A stretch of 8,373 nucleotides of DNA from Acidobacteria bacterium AH-259-L09 (GTDB lineage: Bacteria > Acidobacteriota > UBA6911 > RPQK01): NCBI GenBank assembly GCA_027717875.1, contig JALLOL010000107.1, positions 1-8,373 on the forward strand, in the 5' to 3' direction. Numbering within the stretch: the first letter of the stretch is position 1; every line of letters begins with the position of its first letter. Under the pieces are notes generated by a model. The model searched no databases. It was not told the origin of the DNA and saw nothing but the letters and a program-made list of their open reading frames with translations. A program made the translations under genes and the position numbers. Shown piece by piece: positions 1 to 6,116 of the stretch.

Positions 1-12
1 TCGGGTAGCGCC

Positions 13-25
13 CGTTCTCAGAACG
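13..25. promoter_or_regulatory. Candidate operator palindrome upstream of the GntP permease
   Basis: CGTTCT-C-AGAACG is a perfect inverted repeat with 6-bp arms and a single central base. It lies about ten bases upstream of the candidate -35 box of the permease gene. Permeases of this family are often controlled by sugar-acid-responsive repressors that bind short palindromes. That link is inference: no regulator is visible, and a 6-bp-arm palindrome can occur by chance. Confidence 0.3.
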
Positions 26-35
26 AAGATAGTCG

Positions 36-64
36 TTGACCTTTCAGCTCTCAAGACGGAAAAT
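36..64 (+). promoter_or_regulatory. Candidate sigma-70-type promoter for the GntP permease
   Basis: A TTGACC box at 36-41 (5 of 6 consensus) is followed after 17 bp by GAAAAT at 59-64 (4 of 6, with A2 and T6 present). Transcription would begin around 70-72, right at the GTG start at 73, which would make the messenger leaderless or nearly so. No Shine-Dalgarno stands before the GTG, which fits this reading. It is a consensus match only. Confidence 0.35.
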
Positions 65-72
65 CACCCGAC

Positions 73-1503
73 GTGCATCCCCTTTGGATCCTTCTGACTG
101 GAATGATTGTGGTAGTAGGCGGGGTGCTCTTGCTGCGTCTGCACGCTTTCTTGGCCCTGCTGCTGGGAGCATTGGTCGTCTCTGTGGTGACCCCGCCTGG
201 AGCCATCGAGCAGTTCGCCCTCGAAAAAGGAATGAGTGCCATCGCGGCCAAGCAGTTGTCAGAAGCGACAATTGGGGAGCGCGTAGCGCAGGGCTTTGGC
301 AGGACCTGCGGTCAGATCGGCATCATCATTGCGATGGCCTCGATCATCGGGACCTGTTTGCTAAAGAGCGGGTCGGCGGATCGCATTGTCCGCTCAACTC
401 TGAATTTATTGGGTGAGCGCCGAGCGCCTTTTGCTTTCCTTGGCAGTGGATTCCTGCTTGGAATTCCGGTGTTTTTCGACACTGTTTTCTATCTAATGAT
501 TCCCCTTGGTAAAGCGATGCGGATGCGGACAGGTAAGAACTATCTTCTTTATGTTTTGACCATTGTTGCTGGTGCTACCATGGCTCACTCCCTGGTACCG
601 CCTACTCCCGGCCCTCTGTTTGTTGCCCACGAACTTGGTGTGGACCTCGGTCTGATGATCCTGGGAGGATGTGTGGTTGGTCTTTTTACCTCCACTCTTG
701 GATATTTTTATGCTCACTGGGCGAACCGCGTTTGGGAGATCCCTTTGCGGGAATCAGAGGAATCTTTACGGGAACTGGATGAGCTTTCGCAGCGCGAAGA
801 GAGCCAATTGCCGCCCATCTGGCTGTCGGTACTCCCCATCCTTTTGCCAGTGATTTTAATCGCCACCGATACGGGGCTTGGCTCGATATCGGCTGGAGCT
901 CCGACCCAGGCCTCCGGGTGGCAGGGCGGTTTAATTAGGTTGATCATCACCCTCGGCGACAAGAACATTGCCCTGGTCCTGGCAGCTCTGATCGCCCTGG
1001 CCACGTTATTGAAAATGACATCAGCTCAGGAGACGGTTGGGGCTATTCGAACCGGGTTGATGAGTGCGGGAGTGATCATCTTAATCACTGCTGCAGGGGG
1101 GGCCTTCGGCGGTGCTCTCCAGCAAACTGGGATTGGCAGTTCGATTCAGAGGCTCTCTACGACTTACCAAGTGCCAGTGATTCCACTGGCTTTTGTGCTC
1201 ACCGCCCTGATAAGAACAGCCCAGGGGTCAGCCACCGTTGCCATGATCACCGCGGCAGGAATCTTCGCAGGCATGGCGGACCCCGTGCAATTGGGGTTTC
1301 ATCCACTGTATCTTGCCCTGGCAGTTGGATGTGGATCAAAACCCATCTGGTGGATGAATGACAGTGGGTTTTGGGTTGTTTCTCAGATGAGTGGGATGAC
1401 AGAGAGGGAAAGTCTGAAAACTCTCACACCTTTCAGCGTGCTGATGGGCGTCATGGGACTCATTGTCATTATGATTGGGGCCGCGCTGTTTCCTCTGGTG
1501 TGA
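73..1503 (+). CDS. GntP-family gluconate/organic-acid:H+ symporter
   Basis: Inner-membrane permease of the GntP family, which imports gluconate and related sugar acids or hydroxy acids with protons. The 476-residue product is hydrophobic almost throughout, with roughly 12-14 likely membrane segments broken by one charged cytoplasmic-type loop at about 222-247. Family hallmarks are present: GIPVFFDTVFYLMIPL (130-145), HSLVPPTPGPL (172-182), RTAQGSATVAM (381-391) and WWMNDSGFWVVSQMSGMTE (426-444). Length is a little above the usual 440-450. GTG at 73 is chosen because an in-frame stop lies at 37-39 and HPLWILLTGMIVVVGG matches the family N-terminus; ATG at 103 would remove part of the first helix. 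No clear Shine-Dalgarno is seen. Family assignment is secure. The substrate (gluconate, glycerate, another acid) cannot be read from sequence, and no sugar-acid kinase or dehydratase lies beside it. The gene stands alone, separated from the glycosyltransferases by a hairpin-bearing spacer. Confidence 0.95.
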   Translation: MHPLWILLTGMIVVVGGVLLLRLHAFLALLLGALVVSVVTPPGAIEQFALEKGMSAIAAKQLSEATIGERVAQGFGRTCGQIGIIIAMASIIGTCLLKSGSADRIVRSTLNLLGERRAPFAFLGSGFLLGIPVFFDTVFYLMIPLGKAMRMRTGKNYLLYVLTIVAGATMAHSLVPPTPGPLFVAHELGVDLGLMILGGCVVGLFTSTLGYFYAHWANRVWEIPLRESEESLRELDELSQREESQLPPIWLSVLPILLPVILIATDTGLGSISAGAPTQASGWQGGLIRLIITLGDKNIALVLAALIALATLLKMTSAQETVGAIRTGLMSAGVIILITAAGGAFGGALQQTGIGSSIQRLSTTYQVPVIPLAFVLTALIRTAQGSATVAMITAAGIFAGMADPVQLGFHPLYLALAVGCGSKPIWWMNDSGFWVVSQMSGMTERESLKTLTPFSVLMGVMGLIVIMIGAALFPLV

Positions 1504-1518
1504 CGGCTGGCGGACCCG

Positions 1519-1539
1519 CTGACAACTGACAACTGACAA
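1519..1539 (+). repeat. Three tandem copies of the heptamer CTGACAA
   Basis: Positions 1519-1525, 1526-1532 and 1533-1539 are three perfect head-to-tail copies of CTGACAA, starting 15 bp after the permease stop codon. The same heptamer occurs inverted (TTGTCAG) at 1626-1632 and 1644-1650 and directly again at 1665-1671, so this 257-bp spacer holds six copies in both orientations. The array resembles the short tandemly repeated heptanucleotide (STRR) arrays known from cyanobacterial intergenic DNA. Its function is unknown. Confidence 0.75.
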
Positions 1540-1583
1540 GTAGCGGCTCACCAGAGCATATGCCGTGTCCCACCATTGTCGAC

Positions 1584-1597
1584 TTAAGACTCAAGAC
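1584..1597 (+). repeat. Two imperfect tandem heptamers, TTAAGAC and TCAAGAC
   Basis: TTAAGAC (1584-1590) is followed directly by TCAAGAC (1591-1597), one mismatch in seven. The octamer CTCAAGAC inside it (1590-1597) also occurs at 50-57, just before the permease start. The 7-bp period matches that of the CTGACAA array in the same spacer. Two units are few, so this may be coincidence. Confidence 0.35.
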
Positions 1598-1641
1598 CAA
1601 AGGTTTCAGCAATTATTTCCGTCATTTGTCAGCTATCTGTT

Positions 1642-1680
1642 GCTTGTCAGTTCTCAGCTGTCAGCTGACAAGCTTTTCTT
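1642..1680 (+). terminator. Hairpin with T-rich tail, candidate terminator for the permease gene
   Basis: GCTTGTCAG (1642-1650) pairs with CTGACAAGC (1665-1673). The stem extends inward by a G-U and a U-A pair to about 11 bp, with a loop of about 10 bases that holds a CAGCTG palindrome. TTTTCTT follows at 1674-1680, so it has the form of a rho-independent terminator reading rightward. It lies about 140 bp after the permease stop, its stem has only medium GC content, and its arms are copies of the local heptamer repeat, so it may be repeat-derived and not a dedicated terminator. Confidence 0.5.
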
Positions 1681-1706
1681 GACACACTGGCTCGCTACAA
1701 TAACGT
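1679..1706 (+). promoter_or_regulatory. Candidate promoter for the glycosyltransferase pair
   Basis: A perfect TTGACA at 1679-1684 overlaps the T-tract of the preceding hairpin. With a 16-bp spacer it is followed by TAACGT (1701-1706), which keeps T1, A2 and T6 of the -10 consensus. A better -10 sequence, TACAAT (1696-1701), lies only 11 bp after TTGACA, too close for a standard sigma-70 pair, and its own -35 position is poor. Either way transcription would begin around 1708-1714, leaving a leader of about 50 bases before the ATG at 1761. Confidence 0.4.
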
Positions 1707-1760
1707 ATCTCGAACCGAAGACCTGAATTGCAAGCTTATTGACTGGACTCCGAGCTGGCA

Positions 1761-3020
1761 ATGAAAAACATCGGATTCATTTCGACCCGCATCGCCGGCA
1801 CCGACGGAGTCTCGCTGGAAATCGGAAAGTGGTCAGCCGTCTTGGAACGCAACCACTACCACTGCTTTTATTTTGCGGGACTTTGCGACCGACCAGCGGA
1901 GAAGTGTTTTTTGGTGGACGAGGCTCATTTTGAGCATCCTGAGGTCAAAAAGATCACTGACGCCAGCTTTGGTAAACGCCGCCGAGATAAGGAAATAAGT
2001 GAGCTCAGCCAGCGGATCAAAGATTACCTCAAAGAAAAGATTTACCAGTTCACGGAACACTTCGAAATCCAGCTCCTGATTGCTGAAAACGCTCTGGCCA
2101 TTCCCATGAACATCCCTCTCGGTCTGGCCATTACCGAGTTTGTTGGCGAAACTGGGTTCCCCACCATCGCTCACCACCACGATTTCTTTTGGGAGAGAGA
2201 CCGTTTTTTGGTGAACTGCGTTTCGAACTATCTTACTGCCGCATTTCCGCCTGATTTGCCCACCCTTCGGCATGTGGTGATCAATTCGTTGGCGGGCCGT
2301 CAGCTCAGCTACCGCAAAGGTGTGCCTAACATCCTCATTCCAAATGTTTACGATTACACCTCGCCGCCTTTCCCGGCCGACGATTATTGCCGGGATCTGC
2401 GCAAGGAGATCGGATTGTCTGAAGACGATCTGTTTATTTTGCAGCCCACTCGGGTTGTCCCTCGCAAGGGTATCGAACTGGCCATCTATACAGTCTACAG
2501 TCTGCGATTAAAAAATCCGGTTCTGGTTATTTCTCACGCCAGCGGAGACGAAGGCGACATCTATTACCGTCACATTAAAGAGTACGCCAACCAGTTTGGT
2601 GTTAAACTAGTTTCGATCGATCACCTGGTGGGTTCTCAGAGAAGAGTCAAAAAAGATGGACAAAAAATTTACACCATAGGAGATGTGTATCAGAGTGCGG
2701 ATTTGGTTACCTATCCGTCCAGTTACGAGGGATTTGGGAACGCGTTTCTGGAAGCGATTTACTACCGCAAGCCGATTGTGGTCAACCGTTACTCCATTTA
2801 CGTCGTGGACATCGAGCCGAAGGGATTTGACGTGATCGCTTTTGACGGACTGGTTTCGCGCGATACCATTGAGCAGATTCGCATGGTTTTAAACGACGCT
2901 AGCCGTGCTGGGAAGATGGTCGAGAAGAATTACCAGCTGGCCCTGCGCTATTACTCCTACGAGGTCTTAGAAGAAGACCTCAGGCACCTGATCCGTCAGT
3001 TTAACCGCCACGGGCACTAG
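1761..3020 (+). CDS. GT4-type glycosyltransferase, first of a tandem pair
   Basis: Cytoplasmic retaining GT-B-fold transferase (419 residues, no signal peptide or membrane segment) that moves a sugar from a nucleotide-sugar donor to an unknown acceptor. The N-terminal acceptor domain opens with MKNIGFISTRIAGTDGVSLE, the usual GT4 first strand and glycine loop, and carries a His-rich HHHDFFWERDR at 138-148. In the donor domain, QPTRVVPRKG (228-237) supplies the Arg/Lys that bind donor phosphate, and YEGFGNAFLEA (322-332) is the E-x7-E motif (E323, E331). The ATG at 1761 is the only reasonable start: an in-frame TGA lies at 1740-1742 and no ATG, GTG or TTG stands between. The Shine-Dalgarno is weak. 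Two tandem TAG stops end the gene. It is probably co-transcribed with the next gene 73 bp downstream. The HHHDFFWERDR block suggests a specialised small-molecule or glycoside acceptor family, but I cannot name donor or acceptor. Confidence 0.9.
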   Translation: MKNIGFISTRIAGTDGVSLEIGKWSAVLERNHYHCFYFAGLCDRPAEKCFLVDEAHFEHPEVKKITDASFGKRRRDKEISELSQRIKDYLKEKIYQFTEHFEIQLLIAENALAIPMNIPLGLAITEFVGETGFPTIAHHHDFFWERDRFLVNCVSNYLTAAFPPDLPTLRHVVINSLAGRQLSYRKGVPNILIPNVYDYTSPPFPADDYCRDLRKEIGLSEDDLFILQPTRVVPRKGIELAIYTVYSLRLKNPVLVISHASGDEGDIYYRHIKEYANQFGVKLVSIDHLVGSQRRVKKDGQKIYTIGDVYQSADLVTYPSSYEGFGNAFLEAIYYRKPIVVNRYSIYVVDIEPKGFDVIAFDGLVSRDTIEQIRMVLNDASRAGKMVEKNYQLALRYYSYEVLEEDLRHLIRQFNRHGH

Positions 3021-3080
3021 TAGCACTTGGGTCGTCCTTTTTTGGATATAACCCAAACTTCTGGTGCCGACAAATACGTG

Positions 3081-3088
3081 GGAGGTGA
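3081..3088 (+). promoter_or_regulatory. Shine-Dalgarno that decides a TTG start
   Basis: GGAGGTGA is a near-perfect anti-16S match and ends five bases before TTG at 3094. It lies inside the reading frame if the gene is started at GTG 3064, and no comparable site precedes that GTG. This argues strongly that translation begins at the TTG. Confidence 0.8.
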
Positions 3089-3093
3089 CTTCC

Positions 3094-4332
3094 TTGAATA
3101 TTGCTCTCTTGCATTACTCCTGCCCTCCTGTTGTCGGGGGAGTCGAGGAAGTGGTTCACCAACAGGCTTCCCTTTTCCACCGCTATTTTCACAATGTGAA
3201 GGTTCTGGCGGGCCGTGGAAAACAGTTGACGACGGACTTTCCGGTGGAGATCAATCCCTTGCTCGGCTCGCGCTGCCCACAGATACTGAAAGTACACCAG
3301 GCATTACTGGAGTCCGGGAACCGCCGTGAGCTGGATTGCTCGGTGCGAGACATTCATCAATATCTCAACACAGCTCTGGAAGGGTTTGATGTGCTGATTG
3401 CTCACAACGTCCTGACGATGCGCTATAATCTGCCCCTGACTCTGGCTTTGGCTCGCCTGGCCGCCCAAGATCTTTGGCCCTTGGTCAGTTGGAACCACGA
3501 CTCACCGTATTTCTACTCGGGCTACCCCGACTATCTGGACGAACCTCCCTGGAATGTGCTGAAACGACCCTTGGAGAAAGTTCACTATGTGGTGATTTCT
3601 GAAAGCCGGTGCGTAGAGTTTTCCAAGCTGTATGAGACAGCTGATCTGATTCACATCGTACCCAATGGAATTGATCCGATCGCTTTTTTTCAGCTGGATC
3701 CTTTAACGGTGCGCTTGATCCAGGAGCAGCGGCTTTTCGAAGTAGATTTTCTAATGGTTCAACCCACGCGCCTTCACCCGCGCAAGAACATCGAACTTTC
3801 GATCCGAGTGACCCGTGCCCTTCACGAGCGAGGAGTGCAGGCCCGCCTGCTGGTTACTGGCGCCTACGATGCCCATGGACCGGAGACCATAGAATACTAC
3901 CAAAAGCTGCGCAGCCTCTCCCAGCAGCTGAGTATCGAAAGGGACGTTTTGATCATGGCCGAGTACTTTTTCAAAAGCGGCCAACAGCTAACGCCCGATC
4001 GCATCACCATGCGAGACCTCTACTTGATTGCGGACCTGATCTTCCTACCCAGCCTTCAGGAAGGTTTCGGAATTCCCTTGTTGGAGTCTGGGATGATCAG
4101 GGTCCCGGTGGTGTGCTCGGATATTCCCGCTTTCCGGGAGCTTGGACAGGAGGATGTTTGCTTCTTCAAACTGGATGAGAGCGCGGAAGCGATCGCCGGC
4201 AAGATTCTGAATTTCCTGGCTGGCCTGAAATCTCGGCGCCTCTTTCGCAGGACTATCAAGAATTACGTCTGGGACAATATCTATCACAGCCGACTGCTCC
4301 CCCTGTTGGAGCAAATCCAGAACAAAACGTAG
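3094..4332 (+). CDS. GT4-type glycosyltransferase, second of a tandem pair (TTG start)
   Basis: Cytoplasmic retaining GT-B-fold glycosyltransferase, 412 residues from the TTG at 3094. The frame stays open up to GTG 3064, but GGAGGTGA at 3081-3088 is ideally placed for the TTG, and the resulting start MNIALLHYSCPPVVGGVEE is the classic GT4 N-terminus with its GG loop; the longer form would add ten unrelated residues. Numbered from the TTG, motifs are SWNHDSPYF (132-140), PNGID (190-194), QPTRLHPRKNIELSIR (223-238, donor-phosphate Arg/Lys) and QEGFGIPLLES (322-332, E-x7-E with E323 and E331). These align in order and spacing with the upstream transferase, so the two look like diverged paralogues acting in one pathway, perhaps adding successive sugars. 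The rightward transcript ends facing the sulfatase gene, with an 80-bp convergent gap and no convincing terminator. Donor and acceptor are unknown. Confidence 0.9.
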   Translation: MNIALLHYSCPPVVGGVEEVVHQQASLFHRYFHNVKVLAGRGKQLTTDFPVEINPLLGSRCPQILKVHQALLESGNRRELDCSVRDIHQYLNTALEGFDVLIAHNVLTMRYNLPLTLALARLAAQDLWPLVSWNHDSPYFYSGYPDYLDEPPWNVLKRPLEKVHYVVISESRCVEFSKLYETADLIHIVPNGIDPIAFFQLDPLTVRLIQEQRLFEVDFLMVQPTRLHPRKNIELSIRVTRALHERGVQARLLVTGAYDAHGPETIEYYQKLRSLSQQLSIERDVLIMAEYFFKSGQQLTPDRITMRDLYLIADLIFLPSLQEGFGIPLLESGMIRVPVVCSDIPAFRELGQEDVCFFKLDESAEAIAGKILNFLAGLKSRRLFRRTIKNYVWDNIYHSRLLPLLEQIQNKT

Positions 4333-4412
4333 TTCGAACTTAAATGGCTTCCTGTCCTCATTTGATTCCCCTCTTTGAAGCGCGGCACCCGCCCTATTAC
4401 ATCGGCGGAATT

Positions 4413-5864
4413 CTACGGATTAGCCTTTGGAGATTCGATTGTGGTGATCGGTGGAAGACCTCTTAGAAGTGGGTCATCGATGGAGTGCTGCCATTCGATC
4501 AATCGCTTTTGCAGTTGGTCGCGAATCTGCTGATAAGCCGGATTCCGATAGAGATTTTTCGTCTCTTCCGGATCTTCTTCCAGATTGTAAAGTTCATGCA
4601 GGAAATTCGCAAAGTAGTGCCGCACCAGTTTCCATTTCGGGGTACGAATCATGCGCATAAAAGCCAGGCCGTTGTTGTGCAAATCGTATTGGCCGAAGAT
4701 CGTGTCCCGCCAGGGAATCTTTTGACCGCGCAGCAAGGGAGAGAAATCGGTCCCGTCCAGCTCAATACTCGCCGGCACAGGAATGTTCAGCATTGCCAGC
4801 ACCGAGGGGAAAATGTCGATGTTCGAAACCCCTTCTTTGATCTCGGTGCCCTCCTTTACGACGCCGGGCCAGCGGATGATCAACGGGACCAGGATGGAGT
4901 ACTCGAACATGTTCGGTCGTTTTGGACCCCGCACGCCGCCCGCGATCCAGAACGCATTGCCTTTGCTGTTCACTGTGTGGTGTCCAATCATGTAGCCGTG
5001 GTCACTGGTGAACAGGACAATGGTCTTGCGGGTGAGACCGAGTTCGTCGAGTTTGCTCAGAAGGCGGCCTAAGTTGCGATCAATGGAGTGAATGCTGGCA
5101 TAGTAGTCTCGGGTCCAGCGCTTGATTTGTGCAATGTCCACTCCTGATTCCCCAGGAACGGTGGGACTCAAGTCCTGAAAAGGGGAAGAATCCTCTTTGG
5201 GAACCGGGGCATAGGGTGAATGAGGGGCTCTAAAGTGAAGCAGAAGAGCAAAGGGCCGCGTTCGGTTGGGTTCGATAAAGTGGATTGCATCATCGACCAG
5301 TAAATCAGGAAGCGGGCCTTTGAGCTGTCGGTTTTCTCCTTCCACTTCCAGCGTAGGGTCCATCGGTCGGTTGCCCCCACCGAGGAAGCCGAAAAAGTGG
5401 TCAAAACCCCGTCGTGTGGGGTGAAATTTGGGCTTTGTTCCCAAATGCCATTTACCAAGAAGTGCCGTCGCATAGCCGTGCTGCTGCAAAACTGCAGGCC
5501 ATGTAACGGTCGAAGGAGGAAGCCCTAATCCGGCATCGGACTCGATGGGTGCGATCCAGTCGGTAATGCCCAGCCGGGAAGCGTAGCGCCCGCTTAAGAA
5601 TGAAGCCCGACTGGGTGAACACACCGGAGTGGAAACGAAGGCATTCAGGAAAATTGCCCCTTCACGAGCCAGGCGATCCATGTTCGGAGTAATGATTTCC
5701 TGGTTTCCATAGGCGCCCAGCCCCCAACGCGCTTGGTCGTCAGTGACGATGGAGATGATGTTGTAGGGTTGAGATTCAGTTGTGCTCTGTGACCACCCGG
5801 TCGAGACCGCCAAAAAGCCGAGGAGTAAGATCACCCGGGTCAAGTTTTTCAAAGTCAAATCCAT
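4413..5864 (-). CDS. Secreted type I (formylglycine) sulfatase, SDHG subtype
   Basis: Exported sulfate-ester hydrolase of the alkaline-phosphatase-like S1 sulfatase family, 483 residues. A Sec signal peptide covers about residues 1-26 (K6, R10, then VILLLGFLAV) without a lipobox. Active-site features: D42-D43 (TDDQ) as calcium ligands, C82 in CSPSR (82-86) as the cysteine converted to formylglycine, GKWHLG (137-142, K138 and H140), H215 in APHSP, D288-H289 in TSDHG, and K315 ahead of LVPLIIRWPG. A segment of about 20 residues between SDHG and K315 (GHHTVNSKGNAFWIAGG, 294-310) recalls a sulfatase subgroup with an HKGN-type insert that I associate with planctomycetes. The C-terminal ELYNLEEDPEETKNLY is the usual sulfatase tail. 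Cysteine-type maturation needs FGE or an anaerobic maturase, not encoded here. The start has a weak Shine-Dalgarno but a good promoter about 60 bases upstream. The natural sulfated substrate (glycan or small ester) is not determinable. Confidence 0.94.
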   Translation of the reverse strand: MDLTLKNLTRVILLLGFLAVSTGWSQSTTESQPYNIISIVTDDQARWGLGAYGNQEIITPNMDRLAREGAIFLNAFVSTPVCSPSRASFLSGRYASRLGITDWIAPIESDAGLGLPPSTVTWPAVLQQHGYATALLGKWHLGTKPKFHPTRRGFDHFFGFLGGGNRPMDPTLEVEGENRQLKGPLPDLLVDDAIHFIEPNRTRPFALLLHFRAPHSPYAPVPKEDSSPFQDLSPTVPGESGVDIAQIKRWTRDYYASIHSIDRNLGRLLSKLDELGLTRKTIVLFTSDHGYMIGHHTVNSKGNAFWIAGGVRGPKRPNMFEYSILVPLIIRWPGVVKEGTEIKEGVSNIDIFPSVLAMLNIPVPASIELDGTDFSPLLRGQKIPWRDTIFGQYDLHNNGLAFMRMIRTPKWKLVRHYFANFLHELYNLEEDPEETKNLYRNPAYQQIRDQLQKRLIEWQHSIDDPLLRGLPPITTIESPKANP

Positions 5865-5922
5865 GATCAGCTAATAAGAATGGATTCCGTTATGAATGAG
5901 TTCGTAATCTCGAGTGAGGCTA

Positions 5923-5951
5923 ACAGTAGAAGACCAAAACCAGGATGTCAA
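5923..5951 (-). promoter_or_regulatory. Promoter for the leftward sulfatase gene
   Basis: Read on the minus strand, a perfect TTGACA (5946-5951) is followed after exactly 17 bp by TACTGT (5923-5928), which retains T1, A2 and T6 of the -10 consensus. Transcription would begin near 5916, giving a leader of about 50 bases before the ATG at 5864. It is the best-spaced sigma-70 match in the window. Confidence 0.6.
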
Positions 5952-5974
5952 GCTGCCATGAGTTCTTGCGAGTT

Positions 5975-5988
5975 TGCCGGTGCCGGCA
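5975..5988. promoter_or_regulatory. GC-rich palindrome between the divergent promoters
   Basis: TGCCGG-TG-CCGGCA is a perfect inverted repeat with 6-bp arms and a 2-bp centre. It lies about 24 bp upstream of the leftward -35 box and 30-45 bp upstream of the rightward one, a fitting place for a shared activator or repressor site. No T-run follows on either strand, so it is not a terminator. The binding protein is unknown, and the role is inferred from position only. Confidence 0.4.
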
Positions 5989-6032
5989 GTTATTCTAAGC
6001 CAGTTGGGCTCTCCTACTCTTGACCTGTCTTC

Positions 6033-6060
6033 TCGACCGAACTATCTTCCGTGATAGAAT
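6033..6060 (+). promoter_or_regulatory. Promoter for the TIM-barrel gene, extended -10 type
   Basis: TAGAAT at 6055-6060 (5 of 6 consensus) is preceded by TGA, giving the extended TGn -10 form. TCGACC (6033-6038) stands 16 bp upstream as a 4-of-6 -35 box. An overlapping alternative is TTGACC (6020-6025), 17 bp, TATCTT (6043-6048). With the first pair, transcription would begin around 6067, leaving a leader of about 50 bases that contains the G-rich hairpin. Confidence 0.5.
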
Positions 6061-6067
6061 GCGACCT

Positions 6068-6096
6068 GGAGGGTCAGGGGGTTGGGGTCTGACCCC
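6068..6096 (+). repeat. G-rich inverted repeat in the leader of the TIM-barrel gene
   Basis: GGGTCAG (6071-6077) is complementary to CTGACCC (6089-6095), a 7-bp stem with an 11-base loop of nearly pure G and T. An alternative fold uses the palindrome GGGGTC-T-GACCCC (6084-6096). G-runs at 6068-6069, 6071-6073, 6077-6081 and 6084-6087 could also form a G-quadruplex. The element ends eight bases before the Shine-Dalgarno at 6104-6109. The GGGGTCTGACCCC core resembles dispersed REP-type palindromes, but whether it is repeated in this genome cannot be seen here. Confidence 0.6.
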
Positions 6097-6116
6097 GTGA
6101 GAGAGGAGGAACAACC

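Noticed and set aside
36..416. Alternative 126-residue frame overlapping the permease start
   Set aside because: It is Arg-rich with no recognisable domain and lies in another frame over the clear N-terminus of the GntP permease.
1833..2273. 146-residue antisense frame over the first glycosyltransferase
   Set aside because: A shadow of a strongly supported gene, with no motif and no ribosome-binding site.
3027..3056. Weak stem-loop (TTGGGT / ACCCAA with inner TCC / GGA) between the two glycosyltransferase genes
   Set aside because: The arms are short, the inner part is mostly unpaired and no T-run follows, so it is neither a convincing terminator nor a riboswitch.
4331..4340. Palindrome AGTTCGAACT overlapping the stop codon of the second glycosyltransferase
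   Set aside because: Ten bases is short, it cannot form a hairpin with a usable loop, and nothing in its position suggests a regulatory role.
4389..4408. CCGCC / GGCGG inverted repeat in the convergent gap after the first sulfatase
   Set aside because: A 5-bp stem with a 10-base loop and no T-run on either strand is too weak to call a terminator.
4485..5072. 195-residue plus-strand frame opposite the first sulfatase
   Set aside because: It lies antisense to the sulfatase catalytic core, has no recognisable domain, and is explained by codon structure on the opposite strand.
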